Part shown: positions 22,325-29,706 of the stretch, one piece after another
How the letters are laid out: every line of letters starts with the position of its first letter
Position numbering within the stretch: position 1 is the first letter of the stretch
NCBI GenBank assembly: GCA_036397095.1
Contig: DASWJQ010000043.1
Span: 1 to 30,504, forward strand
Reading direction: 5' to 3'
DNA from: DASWJQ01 sp036397095
Lineage (GTDB): Bacteria; Chloroflexota; Anaerolineae; Anaerolineales; E44-bin32
Length of the DNA: 30,504 nt
Translations under genes and position numbers: made by a program
The notes under the pieces: generated by a model
What the model was told of the DNA's origin: nothing
Database searches by the model: none
What the model saw: only the letters and a program-made list of their open reading frames with translations

Positions 22325-23399
22325 CACAACGAAGCCCCTTGAAGACGCTGTGCTTGATGCATTGACCGGGATCGAAGACCCGATCTTCGAACGCGATCTG
22401 GTCCAGCTCGACATGGTCCGCAATCTAACGGTGGACAATGGGCGCGTGGCGTTCGATATCGAATTGACAACGCCGGCGCATCCCCACCGGCAGCAGATCT
22501 ACGAGGCGGCGCGGCAGGCGGTCGAGGCCATCGAGGGGGTGTCGGAGACGCAAATCGAGCTCAAGGCACGCGTGCCCCATGATGGGCGAGCTCGCCAATC
22601 CGACTCCCCGATACGCAATGCGATCGCCGTTGGGTCGGGCAAGGGCGGCGTCGGCAAGAGCACGGTCGCCGTCAATCTGGCGGTGGCCCTGGCGCAGGCC
22701 GGCGCTTCCGTTGGCCTGCTCGACGCCGACGTGTATGGGCCTAATCTGCCGACGATGCTCGGGATTGAGAGCTTGCCGGCGCCGACCGACAAAAAGATGG
22801 TGCCGGGTGAGGCCTACGGCGTCAAGTTGATGTCGATCGCCTTCCTGGTCAAACCCAAGCAACCTCTCATCTGGCGCGGCCCCATGCTCCATTCCGCCAT
22901 TCGCCAGTTCATCACCGATGTCGACTGGGGCGATCTTGACTACTTGGTGGTCGATCTGCCGCCGGGCACGGGCGACGCCCCGCTGAGCCTGGTTCAGTCG
23001 ATGCCGCTGTCCGGCGCCGTCATCGTGACTCTGCCGCAGAAGGTGTCCTTGGAGGACGCCGGCCGCGGCCTGGAAATGTTCCGCTCGATGGAAGTGCCGA
23101 TCCTTGGGGTGCTCGAAAACATGAGCTACCTGGAGCTAGAGGACGGCAGCCGGGTCGACATATTTGGCACCGGCGGCGGCCAGCAACTGGCCGAAGAAAC
23201 AGACACGCCATTCTTGGGCACGGTGCCGCTCGATCCCGCCGTTCGCCAATCCGGCGACTCGGGCGTTCCAGTCGTGGTCTCACATCCGGACTCAGCGGCC
23301 GCCCAGGCGCTGATCGCCGCCGCCGAGCAAATTGCCGCCAACGTCAGCCGTTTTGCCTTGGAGGCGGGCGGGGACATCCAGCTCGACATCATGGATTGA
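22317..23399 (+). CDS. Mrp/ApbC/NBP35-family Fe-S carrier ATPase
   Basis: 360 residues. An N-terminal MIP18/DUF59 domain (about 8-85) is followed by a P-loop ATPase with the deviant Walker A GSGKGGVGKS (106-115), DADVYGPN and DLPPGTGD. The family carries and transfers Fe-S clusters, often to complex I. Most members have a CxxC near the segment after ENMSY that bridges a cluster across the dimer. Here that place reads LELEDGSRVDIFG with no Cys, so cluster holding must differ or be supplied by a partner. It is overlapped by the preceding five-Cys ORF. Annotation as Mrp is firm; cluster-carrier activity is not. Confidence 0.93.
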   Translation: MTDTTKPLEDAVLDALTGIEDPIFERDLVQLDMVRNLTVDNGRVAFDIELTTPAHPHRQQIYEAARQAVEAIEGVSETQIELKARVPHDGRARQSDSPIRNAIAVGSGKGGVGKSTVAVNLAVALAQAGASVGLLDADVYGPNLPTMLGIESLPAPTDKKMVPGEAYGVKLMSIAFLVKPKQPLIWRGPMLHSAIRQFITDVDWGDLDYLVVDLPPGTGDAPLSLVQSMPLSGAVIVTLPQKVSLEDAGRGLEMFRSMEVPILGVLENMSYLELEDGSRVDIFGTGGGQQLAEETDTPFLGTVPLDPAVRQSGDSGVPVVVSHPDSAAAQALIAAAEQIAANVSRFALEAGGDIQLDIMD

Positions 23400-23447
23400 T
23401 GCATACTACGCTGCGGCACCTAATTGCCGGTAGAGGCTGATCATACA

Positions 23448-24371
23448 ATGACGGAACACACGCTGGACCAACGTATCGTCGCTATTCGCTTCCAGAAATT
23501 GGGCAAGCTGTACCATTTCGACGCCAGCCGCCTTGAGGACTTGAAGTTGGGCGACCATGTGATTGTCAACACCACCCGTGGTCGGGAGATGGGCGAGGTC
23601 GCCAGCCTGACCCCGCCTGCCGGTTCGCTGCCGGAGGTCAAGAAACTCAAGCCGGTCGAGCGGCGGGCGACGCCACAAGAGCTGGTGGCCAACAACCAAT
23701 GGAAGCGCAAAGAATTGGAAGCGATGATCGATTGCCGGGCTGAGGCGGCGGCGCTCAGCTTGCGGGGGGTCAAGATAGCCAAGGCTGAATATTCCTACGA
23801 CGGTTCAAGGCTGACCTTCCTCTACAACACAGACACCGACGACAAAGTCAACCTGACCGGTCTGCGACGAGCGATGCAGAAGAAATACAGTGGTGCCCGC
23901 ATCCGCATGCGCCAGATCGGACCGCGTGATGTGGCCAAGATCATCGGCGGCCTGGGTGCCTGCGGGCTGGAGGAGCGCTGCTGCTCGAAATTCCTGACCG
24001 AGTTTTCGCCGATCTCGATCCGAATGGCGAAGGAGCAGGGGATTTCGCTCAACCCGAATGAGATCACCGGCATGTGTGGGCGCTTGCGCTGCTGCTTGAT
24101 GTACGAGTATGAGCAATACGTCGAGGCACGCAAGCAGCTGCCTAAGCGCAAGAAGAAGGTGATTACCCCGGCCGGTGAAGGCAAAGTCATCGATGTGCTC
24201 ACGTTGAAACAGGCCGTGATTGTCGAGCTTGAGGATGGCAAGCGCGCCGAGTTTCTCAAGCATGAATTGCAGCCGTACGACGAACTTAAGGCGCTGGAAG
24301 CCAAGGCCAATGCGCCGTGCGACCGCCACGAAAATGGCGGCTGCGACTGCGGCAAGGCAGAGAAGGGGTGA
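23448..24371 (+). CDS. ricT: PSP1-domain protein, RicT/YaaT-like
   Basis: 307 residues. The PSP1 C-terminal domain and six cysteines in two groups, Cys172/178/179 (GACGLEERCCS) and Cys210/215/216 (MCGRLRCCLMYE), match RicT (YaaT). In Bacillus subtilis, RicT joins RicA and RicF in an Fe-S-containing complex that directs RNase Y. No ricA or ricF is nearby. The C-terminus adds a short Cys/His-rich tail (CDRHENGGCDCG). The ATG at 23448 is chosen over a TTG at 23424. It follows mrp after 48 bases and overlaps the PIG-L gene. Confidence 0.92.
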   Translation: MTEHTLDQRIVAIRFQKLGKLYHFDASRLEDLKLGDHVIVNTTRGREMGEVASLTPPAGSLPEVKKLKPVERRATPQELVANNQWKRKELEAMIDCRAEAAALSLRGVKIAKAEYSYDGSRLTFLYNTDTDDKVNLTGLRRAMQKKYSGARIRMRQIGPRDVAKIIGGLGACGLEERCCSKFLTEFSPISIRMAKEQGISLNPNEITGMCGRLRCCLMYEYEQYVEARKQLPKRKKKVITPAGEGKVIDVLTLKQAVIVELEDGKRAEFLKHELQPYDELKALEAKANAPCDRHENGGCDCGKAEKG

Positions 24372-25090
24372 CCCACGCCGATAGCGACCAGACCCGGGCC
24401 AGTCGGGTTTTGGTCGTGCTGGCCCATCCCGACGACCCCGAGTTCTTCTGTGGCGGCACCGTGGCTCGCTGGGCCCAAGAGGGTCGCCACATCGTTTACT
24501 GCCTGCTGACGCGCGGCGACAAAGGTGCCGATGAGCCCGGCGTGGATCCGGCCGATCTAGCCCAAACGCGCGAGGCTGAGCAGCGGGCAGCTGCCCGGGT
24601 GCTCGGCGTGGCCCAGGTCATCTTCCTCGATTACCGCGATGGTGAGCTCACCGTCGATCGCGATTTGCGGCGGGACGTCGTTCGGGTCGTGCGACAGGTG
24701 CGCCCGGACGTTTTGATCACCAGCGATCCAAGCAACTACTATGGGAGCTTCGTCAACCACTCCGACCATCGCGCCGCGGGACAGGCAGCGCTTGACGCCG
24801 TTTGGCCGGGTGCCCGCTCGGCACTCTATTATCCTGAGCTCTATCAAGACGAAGGCCTCGAGCCGCACAAGGTGCGGGAGGTCTGGATTGCCGGCGCCGT
24901 CCACCCGGACACCGTAGTCGATATCACCGACAGCTACTCGCGTAAGCTGAAAGCGCTCGAAGCCCATCAGAGCCAAATCAAGGACATTAATGCGCTCGAC
25001 GAGCGGTTGCGCAAACGCTACCTCGACCCGGAAAGCCCGCCGGATGCGCCTCGCTATGTCGAACGCTTCAAGCGAATCGAACTGAGTTAG
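24368..25090 (+). CDS. PIG-L/LmbE-family deacetylase
   Basis: 240 residues. The zinc-binding motif AHPDD (19-23) and the later HSDHRAAG are intact. The family hydrolyses N-acetyl groups from sugars such as GlcNAc conjugates (MshB, BshB, LmbE); the substrate is not predictable. The GTG at 24368 overlaps the ricT stop as GTGA and has GAGAAGGG just upstream. An earlier in-frame start at 24317 would add 17 residues inside ricT. Mycothiol and bacillithiol enzymes are in this family, but no other thiol-pathway gene is present. Confidence 0.92.
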   Translation: MTHADSDQTRASRVLVVLAHPDDPEFFCGGTVARWAQEGRHIVYCLLTRGDKGADEPGVDPADLAQTREAEQRAAARVLGVAQVIFLDYRDGELTVDRDLRRDVVRVVRQVRPDVLITSDPSNYYGSFVNHSDHRAAGQAALDAVWPGARSALYYPELYQDEGLEPHKVREVWIAGAVHPDTVVDITDSYSRKLKALEAHQSQIKDINALDERLRKRYLDPESPPDAPRYVERFKRIELS

Positions 25091-25099
25091 GGTCGGCCG

Positions 25100-25765
25100 A
25101 TGTCGAAAGCCGAGGAACTTATGCGTCATCAGGGGGATGCCGGTTGGGTAGTGCTGGCCAGCCAGGTGCCGCGGCTGGGCGGTGCGACCCCCGAGCTGGC
25201 CGATCACCTGGTGGCCCGGATGGATCTGTCACGCCTGCCCGTTTGCCTGGTCAGCCCACCGGCGCCGGATGACTTGAACCTTCTGCTGGAAGAAATCGAG
25301 ACGCTGTTGGGCGTGACCCCAGCAGTGCTGGACGCCAACCTGGAGCCCCCGGCCGAGCTGGCCAAAGTTGCCTTGCTGATCCTGGCGGGCGACACAACAA
25401 ACCGTTGGGTTGAGCGGTTACAGGACACATTGCTGGGCGAGGTTGTGCTGCAGGCGCTTGGTGGCGGCGCCATCATCGTGGCGATTGGATCGGTCGCCGG
25501 GGCGGTTGGCAGCTGGTATCTGGCCGACGACGGCGAGACCGTCGCGCCGGCTTTGGGCTGGTTGGGTGCGGCTTTGGTCGTCCCTGGTCAGGATGCGCCG
25601 GCCGAGCTGGCAAGCGTGCGCCAGCACCTGACGGCCAACCCAAAGGCCTATGCGCTCGGGCTAAGCGAGTATACGTTGGTGGCCTTGGGCCCCGAAGGCG
25701 AGATCGAGGTATGGGGTGCGTCGAAGCCAACCATCATCCTGGGCCAGGGCTGGCGTGAGTCATGA
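25100..25765 (+). CDS. S51/cyanophycinase-like protein, probably inactive
   Basis: 221 residues, cytoplasmic. The order LILAGDTTNRWVERLQ, GGAIIVAIGSVAGAVG, ALGLSEYTLVALGPEGEIEV mirrors the class-I amidotransferase-like fold of peptidase E and cyanophycinase. The nucleophile elbow GTSAGA reads GSVAGA, with Val where the catalytic Ser is expected. The family's His-containing segment is not recognisable. It may therefore be a non-catalytic relative. It starts 9 bases after the PIG-L stop and overlaps the next gene by 4 bases (ATGA). The function is unknown; the fold assignment is from pattern only. Confidence 0.6.
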   Translation: MSKAEELMRHQGDAGWVVLASQVPRLGGATPELADHLVARMDLSRLPVCLVSPPAPDDLNLLLEEIETLLGVTPAVLDANLEPPAELAKVALLILAGDTTNRWVERLQDTLLGEVVLQALGGGAIIVAIGSVAGAVGSWYLADDGETVAPALGWLGAALVVPGQDAPAELASVRQHLTANPKAYALGLSEYTLVALGPEGEIEVWGASKPTIILGQGWRES

Positions 25766-26646
25766 GCGGCGGCAACGGTCACATCGAACTGCTCAATTTC
25801 AGCGCCGCCCCCCGGCGGGTCGTCAGCCTGGTTCCCTCCATGACCCAGAGTCTGATCGATTTTGGAGCGGCCGGGGCGTTGGTTGGGATCACGGACTACT
25901 GCCCCCAGCCGCCGGACTTGGACAAGGTTGAACGACTGGGAGGGACGCGCGACTTCTCGCCTGAGGCGATTGTGGCCCTCAAACCCGATTTGGTCATCGC
26001 CAATCAGGAGGAGAACAGCAAGCCGGGCGTAGAATCGCTGGAGGCGGCCGGCATTGATGTCTGGTTAACCTTCCCCAAGTCCGTGGAACAGGTAATTCAG
26101 CTGCTGCATGCGCTGGCCCGCCTGTTCCGGCTGCAGCAGGCGATGGCCCAGGTGCAGGTGCTTGAAGTGACGCTGGATTGGATGCGCCGGGCGGAGGCCA
26201 GCCACCACCGCCTCTTCTGCCCGATTTGGTACCAGCCGGCGCCCGACGGCCCATGGTGGATGACCTTCAACAGCGACACCTACGCCCACGATGTGCTGCG
26301 CTGGTGTGGCGGTGACAACGTCTTTGCCACTCGCCAGCGGCACTATCCGCTCGAGGCCGATCTGGGACGCGATGACCCGGAGGAACCCGGGGAACGTGAT
26401 GTGCGCTACCCGCGCGTGACGCTTGCAGAAATCATCGAAGCGGCGCCCGAGATCATCCTGCTGCCCGATGAACCGTTCGCCTTTGGCGAGACCGAGCGCA
26501 ACGAGATCGCTCGACTGCTGGCCGACACGCCGGCCGTGAGCTCCAACCGGGTCCACCTGGTTGACGGCACTCTGATCGCTTGGCCGGGAACACGCACTGC
26601 CCGAGCCTTGGCCGAATTGCCGTCCTATCTGACATCGGACGCCTAG
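25762..26646 (+). CDS. Helical-backbone metal receptor (BtuF/TroA-like) without signal peptide
   Basis: 294 residues. RRVVSLVPSMTQSLIDFGAAGALVGIT at the start, FSPEAIVALKPDLVIA, and AEIIEAAPEIILLPDEP are hallmarks of the BtuF/FepB-type substrate-binding fold (Peripla_BP_2). The homology begins at about residue 17. There is no signal peptide or lipobox, so it appears cytoplasmic. No ABC permease or ATPase lies nearby. Some such orphan receptors are annotated simply as helical backbone metal receptors. Its start overlaps the preceding stop as ATGA, so it belongs to the same transcript. Confidence 0.82.
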   Translation: MSGGNGHIELLNFSAAPRRVVSLVPSMTQSLIDFGAAGALVGITDYCPQPPDLDKVERLGGTRDFSPEAIVALKPDLVIANQEENSKPGVESLEAAGIDVWLTFPKSVEQVIQLLHALARLFRLQQAMAQVQVLEVTLDWMRRAEASHHRLFCPIWYQPAPDGPWWMTFNSDTYAHDVLRWCGGDNVFATRQRHYPLEADLGRDDPEEPGERDVRYPRVTLAEIIEAAPEIILLPDEPFAFGETERNEIARLLADTPAVSSNRVHLVDGTLIAWPGTRTARALAELPSYLTSDA

Positions 26647-26657
26647 CCATCGGCCGC

Positions 26658-26686
26658 TTGACGCAGCCTAGTGCGCCGTCTACAAT
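26658..26686 (+). promoter_or_regulatory. Promoter of the 65-residue membrane protein gene
   Basis: TTGACG (26658-26663), exactly 17 bases, TACAAT (26681-26686), about 20 bases upstream of the ATG at 26708. Confidence 0.72.
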
Positions 26687-26707
26687 CAACGCTCTAGTCT
26701 GGGAGGC

Positions 26708-26905
26708 ATGGAGATGCTGCGTGGGATCGTGGAAGGGCTGAAACCGATTGCGATCGCGTCGATTGCCACCGCACTGGCCGGCGCCATCTTTGGCGTGCTG
26801 ATGGGCGCACTCACGGACAACTACCTGCTGTGGATTGGCATCATGCTTTTCATCGGCGCCAATGTCGGCGTTGCCATCGGCTACGGCTTCCTGCCCGACA
26901 AATAG
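26708..26905 (+). CDS. Small membrane protein, unknown
   Basis: 65 residues with two hydrophobic segments (about 13-34 and 40-61) separated by LTDNY, so a hairpin across the membrane. GGGAGG lies 3 bases before the ATG. A complete single-gene unit, with its own promoter and a classic terminator, shows it is a real gene and not a chance frame. I do not recognise a family. Gly/Ala-rich helices with GAIFGVLMGAL suggest close helix packing or oligomerisation. Confidence 0.75.
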   Translation: MEMLRGIVEGLKPIAIASIATALAGAIFGVLMGALTDNYLLWIGIMLFIGANVGVAIGYGFLPDK

Positions 26906-26926
26906 AACCATGCAAACTAGCCTGTC

Positions 26927-26952
26927 AACGCCCCCACCGGGGCGTTTTTTGT
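26927..26952 (+). terminator. Intrinsic terminator
   Basis: AACGCCCC-CACC-GGGGCGTT with the T-run TTTTTT (26945-26950). An 8-bp stem, 21 bases after the preceding stop. Confidence 0.92.
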
Positions 26953-27094
26953 TGCGGCGGTCACTGGCTTGTCGGGCGGGACGAGCCTGGGCCGATGGAC
27001 GAGGCATGCCCGCGAAATCTCGGAGGAACCGGCGGAGCGGGCAGGACAGCCCAAGGCCAAGCGCAATGCGCGGCCGGGCAGCCGTGCGACTTGA

Positions 27095-27124
27095 TTGACA
27101 TGCTCGCCCGCCAAACTCTAGAAT
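27095..27124 (+). promoter_or_regulatory. Promoter of selD
   Basis: TTGACA (27095-27100), 18 bases, TAGAAT (27119-27124). Initiation near 27132 lies downstream of the in-frame ATG at 27123, which rules that ATG out as the start. The stretch 26953-27094 shows nothing else. Confidence 0.7.
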
Positions 27125-27197
27125 GGTTGCGATTGACCCGAGCCACGAAAGGCGAACAAGGTTGACCCAGGAGCCAAGAGCCACGTCCGGCAGGCAG

Positions 27198-28292
27198 GTG
27201 CGATTGACCAGCCTGGCGACGTGCGCCGGTTGAGCGTCCAAGCTTAACGCCAACGCGCTGGCGCACGTGCTGCGCCCCCTGCAGGCGAGCTTCCCGGCCG
27301 CCGACTATCCCGATCTGATGGTTGGGCTGGCTGCGCCGGATGACGCCGCCGTCTGGCGGCTAGATGAGACGCGCCTGCTGGTTATGACGACCGACTTCTT
27401 TACGCCGATTGTCGATGAGCCGTTTGACTATGGGGCCATCGCCGCGGCCAACGCGCTGTCGGACCTCTATGCGATGGGGGCAAAGCCGTTCATGGCGCTC
27501 AATATCGCCTGCCTGCCCAATGACCTGGCGCCCGAAATCATCCAGGAGATTTTCCGGGGCCTGGCAGAGACTACCCGGGCGGCTGGGGCGGTCATCGCCG
27601 GGGGTCATACGATCCAGGATGAGGAGCCGAAAGTCGGTCTGGTGGCGCTCGGCTTTGCCAGCCCCGACGAGCTGATGACCAAGGGTCGGGCCAAGGCAGG
27701 GGACCAACTGGTCTTAACCAAGCCGATCGGCACAGGGCTCATTTCGACGGCGATCAAGGCCGGCCGGGTTCGGGACTTTGACCGGCAGCACGCCGTCGGT
27801 TGGATGCGGCAGCTCAGCGCTGGGGTGGCGGCAGTGGCCAGCCATCACGGTGTGCGGGCTTGCACGGATGTCACCGGGTACAGCCTGGTCGGCCACGGAT
27901 TAGAAATGGCGGCAGCCTCCGGCGTGCGCCTGGTGCTGAATTTGCCCTCCATCCCCCTGCTGTCGGGGGCGAAAGCGTATGCGGCCCAGGGGCTGGTTCC
28001 GGGCGGTTCGGCCGACAACCGGAGCTACTTCCACGATCGGGTGACGTTCGATCCGGGCATCCCCGAACTTGCCCAGACCGTGGTCTTCGACGCCCAGACT
28101 TCCGGAGGCCTGCTGCTGGCCGTTCCCCAGGATCGGTTGGCAGGGTTCATGGCGCAAGCCGAGGCGCAAGGCGAAGCCGCATGGTTGATCGGGCGGGTCG
28201 AAGCCGGCCAGGGAGCGGCTGTGCGGCTGGAGGGCAGTGTCCGAACGACGGCGCACGACCTCGAAGGTGTAGTCTACTGGCCGGACGAGTGA
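27198..28292 (+). CDS. selD: Selenophosphate synthetase with in-frame UGA (predicted selenoprotein)
   Basis: 364 residues if the TGA at 27231-27233 is read as selenocysteine. SelD makes selenophosphate from selenide and ATP for Sec and selenouridine synthesis. The N-terminus reads RLTSLATCAG-U12-ASK15-L, where U12 and Lys15 match the catalytic Cys17 and Lys20 of E. coli SelD. Reading on without a shift gives family motifs: APDDAAV, MTTDFFTPIV, AANALSDLYAMGAKP and GGHTI. A conventional caller would start at GTG 27267 and lose the catalytic loop. GTG 27198 is the likely start (TTG 27162 or 27204 possible); the ribosome site is weak (AGGCAG). mdh follows on the same strand. Confidence 0.9.
27231..27271 (+). 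promoter_or_regulatory. Candidate bacterial SECIS element
   Basis: After the UGA, CGCCA (27248-27252) pairs with TGGCG (27259-27263) around ACGCGC. Outer AGC/GCT pairs close an internal loop. The loop begins 19 nt after the UGA, within the usual distance. The first loop bases are not G, so the fit to the bSECIS consensus is only partial. Confidence 0.5.
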
Positions 28293-28338
28293 GACCGCCG
28301 AACACACTGCGCAGCAGGGCCAGACCTTTCGTTTCCGA

Positions 28339-28354
28339 CCGGCCATCAGGCCGG
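28339..28354 (+). other. 6-bp hairpin between selD and mdh
   Basis: CCGGCC-ATCA-GGCCGG without a T-run, 30 bases before the mdh ATG. It may be a weak transcript boundary; there is no clear separate mdh promoter. Confidence 0.3.
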
Positions 28355-28386
28355 ATCATTGATCCCAACATTCCAGAGGAGGACCG

Positions 28387-29310
28387 ATGGCTAAAGTGAC
28401 GATTGTGGGTGCTGGGCATACGGGGGCGACGACCGCCCATTGGCTGGCCGAGCGAGAGCTGGCCGATCTTGTGCTGGTGGATGTGGTCGAGGGTATGCCT
28501 CAGGGAAAGGCGCTCGACTTGACCGAGGCCATGCCCGTGATCGGCTCGGATGTGCGCGTGATTGGCGCTAACGACTACCGGCAGACGCAAGGGTCGGACA
28601 TCATCGTGGTCACCGCCGGTCTGCCGCGCAAACCGGGGATGAGCCGTGACGATCTGCTTGAGGCCAACAGCGCCATCGTGCGCCAGGTGATCGAGGGCAC
28701 ACTGAAGGACTCGCCAAGCGCTATCTACATCATGCTGACCAATCCGCTCGATGCCATGTCGTACCTGGCGATGAAGGTCGGCCAGCTGCCGCGCGAAAGG
28801 GTGATCGGTCAGGCCGGCATCCTGGACTCAGCCCGCATGCGTAGTTTCGTGGCCATGGAGCTGGATGTCAGCGTGCAGAACGTTCACTGCTACGTGCTAG
28901 GCGGCCATGGCGATGACATGGTGCCGCTGACGCGCCACTCGAATGTAGCTGGGGTGCCCCTGGATCGTATGCTGCCCAAGGATCGGCTGGATGCTATTGT
29001 CGAGCGCACCCGCAAAGGCGGCGGCGAAATTGTCGGACTGCTCAAGACGGGCAGCGCTTTTTATGCCCCAGCGGCGGCCCTGGCCCAAATGGTGGAGGCC
29101 ATCCTGCGCAACCGGCACCTGGTCGTGCCGGCTGCGGCCTACCTGGAAGGGGAGTATGGCCAGCGGGACATCTTCTTCGGTGTCCCGGTGCAATTGGGGC
29201 GGGGCGGCTTGGAAAAAATCATCGAGTATGAGTTGAATTCGGACGAGCAAGGCCAGCTCGATGCTTCGGCCGCCCGCGTCCGCGAGACGATCGAAGCCTT
29301 GAAGATTTAG
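28387..29310 (+). CDS. mdh: NAD-dependent malate dehydrogenase, LDH-like type
   Basis: 307 residues, typical of the LDH-like MDH found in Chloroflexus and relatives. It interconverts malate and oxaloacetate. The nucleotide motif is GAGHTG (8-13), Asp32 (VLVDVV) favours NAD, substrate-binding Arg81 (GLPRKPGMSR) marks MDH rather than LDH, and Arg87 and Arg152 are present. The catalytic His174 lies in GGHGDDMVPL. AGAGGAGG precedes the ATG. It may share the selD transcript (94-base gap). Confidence 0.96.
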   Translation: MAKVTIVGAGHTGATTAHWLAERELADLVLVDVVEGMPQGKALDLTEAMPVIGSDVRVIGANDYRQTQGSDIIVVTAGLPRKPGMSRDDLLEANSAIVRQVIEGTLKDSPSAIYIMLTNPLDAMSYLAMKVGQLPRERVIGQAGILDSARMRSFVAMELDVSVQNVHCYVLGGHGDDMVPLTRHSNVAGVPLDRMLPKDRLDAIVERTRKGGGEIVGLLKTGSAFYAPAAALAQMVEAILRNRHLVVPAAAYLEGEYGQRDIFFGVPVQLGRGGLEKIIEYELNSDEQGQLDASAARVRETIEALKI

Positions 29311-29706
29311 CTGGCAAACCGAACGACCTCCGATGTCGGCATGATGGCCCGTCGAGTTGACGGTCGACCCCAACCTCGGAGTCATCACACTCGTCGCGAG
29401 CCCGGGGGTGCGCCTGGTCAAGAACCCCACACCCGGTTCCTCAGGCGCTTCTCCCGGGTCGAGGCGTGGCCAGGCCGGTTTGGATGGCGAGCACCGCGCC
29501 TCGACCGTCATGCCGCGAGCACTTACCGGGTTTTCGCTGTCAACATTGAAGGTGGACTGGCTTCGGGAGTGCCGAGGCCGAGGAGAATCCAGAGGTCACG
29601 CAAGGCATGAAACGCAGAAGGACACGCCACGGCGTGCCCCCATGGGGGTAATGAACCAGGTCCGGACTACAAATCCCTAATCCCTAATTCCCAACCCCGA
29701 GAGTCC
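29311..29706. other. Intergenic region with repeat remnants
   Basis: About 400 bases without a supportable gene. A 107-codon frame (29357-29680) has no ribosome site or recognisable motif. A relative of the hairpin at 16181 lies at 29622-29640 (CACGC-CACG-GCGTGCCCC), followed by CCCCCATGGGGG. CCCTAATCCC-type repeats lie at 29669-29699. Confidence 0.6.

Noticed and set aside
27123..27197. ATG at 27123 as the selD start
   Set aside because: It overlaps the -10 box TAGAAT, so it would not be in the transcript; it has no ribosome site, and the added residues do not resemble SelD.
29357..29680. 107-codon ORF in the mdh-LysM gap
   Set aside because: No ribosome site or motif, and it runs through the repeat hairpin and CCCTAATCCC repeats.
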